From: an uncultured Desulfovibrio sp.
GTDB lineage: Bacteria > Desulfobacterota > Desulfovibrionia > Desulfovibrionales > Desulfovibrionaceae
Length of the DNA: 10,919 nucleotides
Reading direction: 5' to 3'
Assembly: GCA_900547595.1 (NCBI GenBank)
Contig: URHE01000063.1
Coordinates: 1-10,919 of the forward strand
A model generated the notes under the pieces. That model made no database searches. It saw only the letters and a list, made by a program, of their open reading frames with translations, and was not told the origin of the DNA. Shown here piece after piece: positions 6,169 through 10,919 of the stretch; position 1 is the stretch's first letter; each line of letters opens with the position of its first letter. The position numbers and the translations under genes are program-made.

Positions 6169-8262
6169 ATGGCACCAGTCATCGTCGCCAAGGACCTGTA
6201 CAAGTGTTACGCGGGGTTTGCGCCCGTGCTCCGCGGCGTGAGCATCGAGGTGGAGGCCGGGGAGCTGGTGGCCATCATGGGGCCTTCCGGCTGCGGCAAG
6301 TCCACCATGCTCCATATCCTTGGCATGCTGCACGCGCCGGACGCGGGCACGCTGGAGATACTCGGCACGGACGTGCTCAGGCTCAACCGCGAGCAGACGG
6401 CCGCCTTCCGCCGCGGGAACATGGGCTTCGTCATGCAGTCGAGCAACCTTTTTGAACATTCCACGGTATTCGAGAACGTGGAATTTCCGCTCATCTACGA
6501 AAACGTGCCGCCCCAGGAACGCTGGGAGCGCGTCATCAGGGCTTTGGAACTCGTGCGGCTTTCCGCGCGGGTGCATTACCGCAGCAACCGGCTTTCCGGC
6601 GGCGAGCAGCAGCGTGTGGCCATTGCGCGGGCCATGGTCAACAACCCGCGCATCCTTCTCGCCGACGAGCCCACGGGCGCGCTCGATGCCCGCACCAGCC
6701 GGCTGATCATGGACAATTTCCGCGCCCTGTGCCATTCCGGCGGCGTTTCCATGGTCATGGTCACGCATGATCCCAAGATGGCCGAATTCTGCGACAGCAT
6801 CTACACGCTGGAAGACGGCATCCTCCACTGCCGCAAGCGTGAGCTCGCCGCGCTCTCGGGCGTGGCCGCGCGCAGCCTGCTTGCCCTGCCGGACCCTGTG
6901 GTCCGCGGCGCGCTGGTGGCCGAACGCTTTCCCGAGCCTTCGGGCCAGTGCCTGATGATGATCGCGCACCGGCTGCATGCGGAGGGCCTGCTCTCGCGCA
7001 TCTATGCCATCCGGGGCAGCGGGGTGCTCGGCAACCCCTCGGGCTATGCCCTGCCGCTGGCCGTGCGCCGCATCGGCTGCTGGCACGCCCTGCCGGCCCT
7101 GGGGGCGCTGGCGCGCCGCGCGCGGGCCTCCCAGTCTCTCTGGGCATTATGGCGGCTCATGCCGCACGCGCGCTGGGGAAAAGGGCTGCTGACCCGCATA
7201 TGGGCCTTTGCCTGCGGCACGCTGCTCGCCCGCTGGGGGCTTCAGGAACGTATCGAATTTCTCTATGCCTCGGGCGCGGGCATCCAGGCCACGGCGGCGC
7301 TGGTGGCGGCCCGGCTGCTGCGGCTGCCCTTCGCCTTTTCCGTCCGCGTCCAGGACCTTGCGCTGAACGGCGCGGACTGGGCCGTCAAGGCCCGGGAGGC
7401 GGTCTTTGTGCGCTGCGACACGGAGGTCGCGGTCCGCGCCCTGCGCCAGCGGCTGCCGGACCTGGCGCCGGACAGGATCGTACTGCTCCGCGATCCGCTG
7501 ACCCTCACCCCGCCCGATGAGGAGGCGGACGCCATGCCCGTCCCCGCCGCAAAACCCGGTGAGCCGGTGGCGCCGGTGGAGCTGCTGGCCGTGGGCACCA
7601 TTGCGCCGCGCAAGGGCTATGATCTGCTCCTGCGCGCCTGCGGCCGCCTGCGGCAGGACGGCGTGGATTTCCGCCTGACCGTGGCGGGGCAGGGGCCGGA
7701 GCGGCTGCGCCTGCGCTGGCTTGCCTGGCGGCTCGGCCTGCGGGGCCGTGTACGCTTCGCCGGGCAGATCGCCCATGAAAACATGGCGGAAACCTTCAGG
7801 CATGCGGATATTTTCGTGGCGCCCGGCCGCAGGACGCGCAAGGGCGACATGGACGGCCTCCCCTCGGCCCTGGCCGAGGCCATGGCCTTTGGCCTTGCCG
7901 TGGTGACAAGCGACCTGCCCGGTCTTGTGGAAGCGGTGGAAAACGGCGTGAGCGGCCTTGTGGTGCCGCAGAATGACGTGACGGCGCTGGCCGGAGCTCT
8001 GGAACGCCTGGCCAGAGACCCGGAGGAACGCCGGCGTCTGGGCGCGGCGGCGCGGCGGCGGATCCACGCGCTGCTGGACGAGCAGGCCAACGAGGAAAAG
8101 CTCAGGGACCTTTTCATCGCGGCCGCGCGCTCGGCCGCGCAGGCGAGGGAAGAGGCCGCCGGGGCGCCGGCGGAAAACCTCCCGGCTTCCGAAACGCCCC
8201 GCCCCGGGGCCGGTGGCCGGGATGCCGGGAAGGGCAGCCCTGAAACCAAAGCTGGTGGATGA
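6169..8262 (+). CDS. fusion: MacB/LolD-type ABC ATPase joined to a GT4 glycosyltransferase
   Basis: This is one 697-aa protein with two complete-looking modules. Residues 1-222 are an ABC ATPase of the MacB/LolD/FtsE type, with Walker A GPSGCGKST (38-46), Q-loop Gln90, signature LSGGEQ (142-147), Walker B ILLADE (162-167), D-loop ALDA (171-174) and H-loop His200. From about 240 a GT4 glycosyltransferase follows. VAERFPEPSGQ (250-260) matches the FPxxSE-like opening of many exopolysaccharide GT4 enzymes. A C-terminal donor domain (about 470-650) contains PRKGYDLLLRA (480-490) and MDGLPSALAEAMAFG (561-575). The usual EX7E is DX7E here (Asp562 to Glu570). Residues 652-697 are a low-complexity Ala/Pro/Gly tail. 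AAGGTGA (6159-6165) is the ribosome site. I see no internal start with a ribosome site near the junction, and the frame is continuous. The permease gene is 11 nt upstream, and hldE overlaps by 4 nt downstream. Confidence 0.9.
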   Translation: MAPVIVAKDLYKCYAGFAPVLRGVSIEVEAGELVAIMGPSGCGKSTMLHILGMLHAPDAGTLEILGTDVLRLNREQTAAFRRGNMGFVMQSSNLFEHSTVFENVEFPLIYENVPPQERWERVIRALELVRLSARVHYRSNRLSGGEQQRVAIARAMVNNPRILLADEPTGALDARTSRLIMDNFRALCHSGGVSMVMVTHDPKMAEFCDSIYTLEDGILHCRKRELAALSGVAARSLLALPDPVVRGALVAERFPEPSGQCLMMIAHRLHAEGLLSRIYAIRGSGVLGNPSGYALPLAVRRIGCWHALPALGALARRARASQSLWALWRLMPHARWGKGLLTRIWAFACGTLLARWGLQERIEFLYASGAGIQATAALVAARLLRLPFAFSVRVQDLALNGADWAVKAREAVFVRCDTEVAVRALRQRLPDLAPDRIVLLRDPLTLTPPDEEADAMPVPAAKPGEPVAPVELLAVGTIAPRKGYDLLLRACGRLRQDGVDFRLTVAGQGPERLRLRWLAWRLGLRGRVRFAGQIAHENMAETFRHADIFVAPGRRTRKGDMDGLPSALAEAMAFGLAVVTSDLPGLVEAVENGVSGLVVPQNDVTALAGALERLARDPEERRRLGAAARRRIHALLDEQANEEKLRDLFIAAARSAAQAREEAAGAPAENLPASETPRPGAGGRDAGKGSPETKAGG

Positions 8263-9746
8263 TGGATTTTTCCGGAACAGCCATTCTTGTGGTCGGCGAT
8301 GTCATGCTTGACCGCTATCTCGCCGGGGAGGTGGCGCGTATCTCGCCGGAGGCCCCCGTGCCCGTGGTGCGCCTGGCCCGGCGCTGGAGCGTGCCCGGCG
8401 GCGCGGGCAACGTGGCCCGCAATCTTTCCCGTCTCGGCGTCGACGCGCGGCTTGCGGGTCTGGTGGGCGATGATGCCGAAGGCCGCGCCCTGCGCGAGGC
8501 GGTCAGCGGCGAGGGCATTGGCGACGGCCTGACGGTCTCGCGCGACCGCTCCACCACCAGCAAGACGCGGGTGCTGGGCCAGGGCCAGCAACTGCTGCGT
8601 CTGGACGAAGAGCGTGTCGCGCCGCTTTCCGCCCGGGAGCTTCCGCCCCTGCGGGAGAGCATCGCGCGGCTTTTGCCCGGCTGCGGCGCGGTCATCATTT
8701 CGGATTACGACAAGGGCGTTTTCCGGCGGGGCGAGGACGGGACCGACCTGTGCGCCGAGGTGACGGCCATGGCGCGGGACATGGGCATCCCTGTCCTCGT
8801 GGACCCCAAGGGGGAGGACTGGTCGCGGTACAGGGGCGCGGCCTGCGTGACGCCCAATATGGCGGAATTTCGCCAGGTCTGCGGGCTGCCCCCGGGAGCG
8901 CGTCCCGACGCCGGGAAGCGGCGCGCCCTTGCCGAGGAACTGTGCCGGAAGTTCGGTTTCGCGCGGCTGCTCCTGACGCGCGGCCCCAGGGGCATGATCC
9001 TCTATATTCCGGGCGAGGAGCCGCAGTGCATCCGCGCGGCTGTGCGCGAAGTGGCCGATGTTTCCGGCGCCGGCGATACGGTCATCGCCGCGCTGGCGGC
9101 CTGCGTGGCCGGCGGCCTCGCCTGGCATGAAAGCGCGGTGGTGGCCAATGCCGCCGCCGGGGTGGCCGTGGGCAAAGCGGGCACGGCGCCTGTCTCCCTG
9201 GCGGAACTGAACGAGGCCCTGCGTCAGGGTATGGACAATCCCAAGCTGTACGCCCTGCCAGCCCTGCGGGACAAGCTGGAGGAATGGCGGCGCAACGGCG
9301 AGCGCATCGTTTTTACCAACGGCTGCTTTGATCTGCTCCATCCGGGGCATGTTTCCCTGCTTCGCCAGGCGGCAGCCCTGGGGGACCGTCTGGTGGTCGG
9401 CCTCAATGCGGACGCGTCGGTGCGCCGGCTCAAGGGGCCGGCCCGTCCCATCCAGAACGAGATGAGCCGGGCCCTCCTTCTGGCGGCGTTTCAGGCGGTG
9501 GACGCCGTGGTGCTGTTCGGCGAGGACACGCCGGAGCGCCTCATCCATGCCGTCTGCCCGGATGTGCTGGTCAAGGGGAGCGACTATCGCGTGGAAAATG
9601 TGGTGGGCGCGGACTTTGTGCTTGGCCGCGGCGGGGAGGTGCATCTGGTGGACCTGGTGGACGGGTGCAGCACCACGGGCCTGGTGCGCAGGATGCAGCC
9701 CGCGCGGGCGCCGCAGGATGCGTCCGCCGCGCCGCCCCATGAGTGA
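8259..9746 (+). CDS. hldE: bifunctional heptose-7-phosphate kinase / heptose-1-phosphate adenylyltransferase
   Basis: HldE (RfaE) catalyses two steps of ADP-heptose synthesis for the lipopolysaccharide inner core: phosphorylation of D-glycero-D-manno-heptose 7-phosphate at C1, and later adenylyl transfer from ATP to heptose 1-phosphate. The N-terminal ribokinase-like domain (about 1-320) shows VVGDVMLDRY (11-20), PGGAGNVARNLSRLG (46-60) and the anion-hole/base motif DVSGAGDT (267-274, base Asp273). The C-terminal nucleotidyltransferase domain (about 345-478) shows FTNGCFDLLHPGH (352-364, HxGH), KGPARPI (392-398), VKGSDY (438-443) and STTGL (471-475). At 495 aa it is slightly longer than the E. 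coli protein (477 aa), owing in part to a 15-residue Ala/Pro-rich tail. The ATG at 8259 overlaps the preceding stop as ATGA. Only a weak GGTGG precedes it, so translational coupling is likely. An alternative ATG lies one codon later. Confidence 0.97.
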   Translation: MMDFSGTAILVVGDVMLDRYLAGEVARISPEAPVPVVRLARRWSVPGGAGNVARNLSRLGVDARLAGLVGDDAEGRALREAVSGEGIGDGLTVSRDRSTTSKTRVLGQGQQLLRLDEERVAPLSARELPPLRESIARLLPGCGAVIISDYDKGVFRRGEDGTDLCAEVTAMARDMGIPVLVDPKGEDWSRYRGAACVTPNMAEFRQVCGLPPGARPDAGKRRALAEELCRKFGFARLLLTRGPRGMILYIPGEEPQCIRAAVREVADVSGAGDTVIAALAACVAGGLAWHESAVVANAAAGVAVGKAGTAPVSLAELNEALRQGMDNPKLYALPALRDKLEEWRRNGERIVFTNGCFDLLHPGHVSLLRQAAALGDRLVVGLNADASVRRLKGPARPIQNEMSRALLLAAFQAVDAVVLFGEDTPERLIHAVCPDVLVKGSDYRVENVVGADFVLGRGGEVHLVDLVDGCSTTGLVRRMQPARAPQDASAAPPHE

Positions 9747-10770
9747 GCGCTGCCGCCATATCCTTGCCGCCGATATTGGCGGCACCAACTGTCGGCTGGC
9801 GCGGTTCTCCCTGTCGCCGGAAGGGCGGTTTGTCCAGGAACGCGCGGTCTGGCTCGAGAGCGCTTCGCTGCGCACGACGGCGCACCTGCTGGCCGCGCTG
9901 GAACGGGAGCTGGAGCTGCACCCCTCCCGGGCGGACGCCACGGTGCTCGCCGTGGCGGGGCCGGTGGATGGCGGGGTCTGCGGGCGTCTGACCAATGGAT
10001 GTCTGGAAGTCGATGTCCGGCCTCTGCTCGCCTCGGGCACGCCGCCTGTCCGCGTCATCAATGATTTTGTGGCCCAGGCTTGCGCCTGCCTGACGGAGAT
10101 GGGCGACCGGGCCCGGCTGCTCTGGCCCCCCGGCGCTTCTTCAGCGGCCCCGGCTGCTCCCGCGCGCCTGCCGCGCGCGGTCGTGGGCGCCGGGACCGGC
10201 CTCGGCGTGGCGGCGCTCTTTCCGCTGGACATGGCTGCCCCGGCCACGGACGGCTGGCTGGTGGCGCCCTCCGAAGGCGGTCACGCGGCCTTCCCCTTTG
10301 TGGGGGAGGAGGAAACCGCCTTCCATGCCTTCCTGCGCCGCGAGCTGCGGCTTCCCTATGCGCGGGGGGACGATGTGCTTTCCGGCAGGGGGCTGGCGCT
10401 TTTGCACGCGTTTCTCACCGGGGAGCGGCTTGCCCCCGGCGAGGTGGGCCGCCGCGCGCTCGACGGGCCCACCCCCACCTTGCGCTGGTATGCCCGCTTC
10501 TCTGGGCGCGCCTGCCGCAATGTCATGCTCACCACCCTCTGTTCGGGCGGCCTCTGGATCACCGGGGGCATCGCGGTGCGCAATCCGCTCTGTGTGGGGT
10601 GCGAAGCGTTTTTTGCCGAACTGCACGATGCGCCGGCCTTTGACGGGTGGCTGCGGAGCGTTCCCGTGCGTCTGCTGGAGGATGTGGAGAGCGGCCTCTG
10701 GGGCGCGGCCTGCTATGGCCGCATGCTGCTGGAACGCCAGATCGGCGTGCGCGCGCCGGGCGTCGCCTGA
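9739..10770 (+). CDS. glk: glucokinase, Glk (PF02685-type) family
   Basis: This 343-aa protein phosphorylates glucose to glucose-6-phosphate with ATP in the cytoplasm. Motifs in order are AADIGGTNCRLARF (10-23, phosphate loop), AGPVDGG (73-79), VINDFVAQ (106-113, catalytic Asp109), GAGTGLGVA (150-158), SEGGHAAFPF (178-187, Glu179 and His182 at the sugar site), VLSGRGL (213-219) and the nucleotide-side GGLWITGGIA (270-279). These match the bacterial Glk family rather than the ROK family, because no ROK CXCGXXGC zinc motif is present. An Ala/Pro-rich insertion lies at about 130-146. Length is close to the usual 320-340 aa. The ATG at 9739 overlaps the end of hldE by 8 nt and lacks its own clear ribosome site, which implies coupled translation. 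Glucose-6-phosphate could feed UDP-glucose for the nearby glycosyltransferases. Confidence 0.94.
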   Translation: MSERCRHILAADIGGTNCRLARFSLSPEGRFVQERAVWLESASLRTTAHLLAALERELELHPSRADATVLAVAGPVDGGVCGRLTNGCLEVDVRPLLASGTPPVRVINDFVAQACACLTEMGDRARLLWPPGASSAAPAAPARLPRAVVGAGTGLGVAALFPLDMAAPATDGWLVAPSEGGHAAFPFVGEEETAFHAFLRRELRLPYARGDDVLSGRGLALLHAFLTGERLAPGEVGRRALDGPTPTLRWYARFSGRACRNVMLTTLCSGGLWITGGIAVRNPLCVGCEAFFAELHDAPAFDGWLRSVPVRLLEDVESGLWGAACYGRMLLERQIGVRAPGVA

Positions 10771-10919
10771 GCGGCCGGACGCCGGGGCCTCTCGTTTCGG
10801 TAGACCTAGTCGACCCTGTTGGTAATGCGCTCTGGTTTGGGATGTGGCGGGTTGTGTATTGCCACAATTATCCGTCAAAAACAGCCTTGCGTTGCTGTCC
10901 ATTTGCGTAAGCCGCGCTT
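10771..10919. other. right-edge intergenic region with inverted repeats
   Basis: No gene is supported in these 149 bp. From 10801 the base composition drops to about 52% GC. Three small inverted repeats are visible. GGTAGAC/GTCGACC at 10799-10805 and 10809-10815 match at 6 of 7 positions. TGTGGC/GCCACA at 10843-10848 and 10861-10866 is exact, with a 12-nt loop. ACAGC/GCTGT at 10881-10885 and 10894-10898 is also exact. No strong intrinsic terminator for the plus-strand operon is apparent after 10770. Confidence 0.5.
10876..10898 (-). terminator. candidate intrinsic terminator of a converging gene beyond the right edge
   Basis: On the minus strand ACAGC (10898-10894), an 8-nt loop and GCTGT (10885-10881) are followed directly by a T run (10881-10877). 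The stem is only 5 bp. If real, it ends a leftward gene lying outside the window and facing glk. Confidence 0.3.

Noticed and set aside
6840..6970. Separate glycosyltransferase gene starting inside the fusion
   Set aside because: Candidate GTG and ATG codons near the junction have no ribosome site, and the reading frame continues smoothly from the ATPase, so a single fused gene is the simpler reading.
7617..10247. An 876-codon open frame on the minus strand opposite the fusion, hldE and glk genes
   Set aside because: The translation is compositionally biased and has no domain motifs, and the opposite strand encodes unmistakable HldE and Glk. Long antisense frames are expected at this GC content.
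10771..10800. Possible rho-independent terminator directly after glk
   Set aside because: The GC-rich stretch gives only a 4-bp CCGG/CCGG stem with a 3-nt loop and no proper T run follows.
10846..10862. Sigma-54-like GG-N10-GC spacing (10849-10850 and 10861-10862)
   Set aside because: The TTGC half matches, but the -24 half has only the GG. There is no downstream gene in the window to be driven from it, and such spacing arises easily by chance.
1..10919. CRISPR array, tRNA, rRNA, transposase or toxin-antitoxin genes
   Set aside because: No direct repeat-spacer pattern, no tRNA T-loop signature in the non-coding stretches, and no transposase, integrase or toxin motifs in any plausible frame.

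Overview
The window is GC-rich bacterial DNA with tightly packed genes. It carries an ADP-heptose synthesis gene and Gram-negative envelope functions. GC content, gene style and gene set fit a Desulfovibrio-like sulfate reducer (Desulfovibrionaceae), but that placement is an inference from general character, not from a marker gene. Almost all of the window is coding. Only the two edges (1-154, about 45% GC, and 10801-10919, about 52% GC) are clearly less GC-rich.

Layout. On the minus strand, a polysaccharide-deacetylase-family gene (922-1947) reads leftward into an alkaline-phosphatase-superfamily phosphodiesterase/phosphatase gene (155-925). The two overlap at a GTGA stop/start. A 115-bp divergent intergenic region (1948-2062) separates this pair from a long plus-strand series. 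It contains a candidate sigma-70 promoter whose -35 hexamer lies inside a perfect 15-bp palindrome. The plus-strand series is: GT4 glycosyltransferase (2063-3169); small exported protein of unknown function (3166-3612); membrane GT2/GT21-like glycosyltransferase (3665-4843); a 123-bp gap with a good sigma-70 promoter; MacB/FtsX-type ABC permease (4967-6157); a 697-aa fusion of a MacB/LolD-type ABC ATPase to a GT4 glycosyltransferase (6169-8262); bifunctional heptose kinase/adenylyltransferase hldE (8259-9746); and glucokinase glk (9739-10770).

How the parts could fit together. HldE and glucokinase make sugar precursors (ADP-heptose pathway intermediates and glucose-6-phosphate). Three glycosyltransferase modules could build a glycan or glycolipid at the cytoplasmic face of the inner membrane. 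The permease and its fused ATPase form a type VII-like ABC machine. The divergent deacetylase and phosphodiesterase could trim or modify the glycan. The central oddity is the covalent ABC-ATPase/GT4 fusion next to its permease. It suggests a physically coupled glycosylation and mechanotransmission or transport step. That assembled-system reading is inference; the individual gene families are well supported by motifs.
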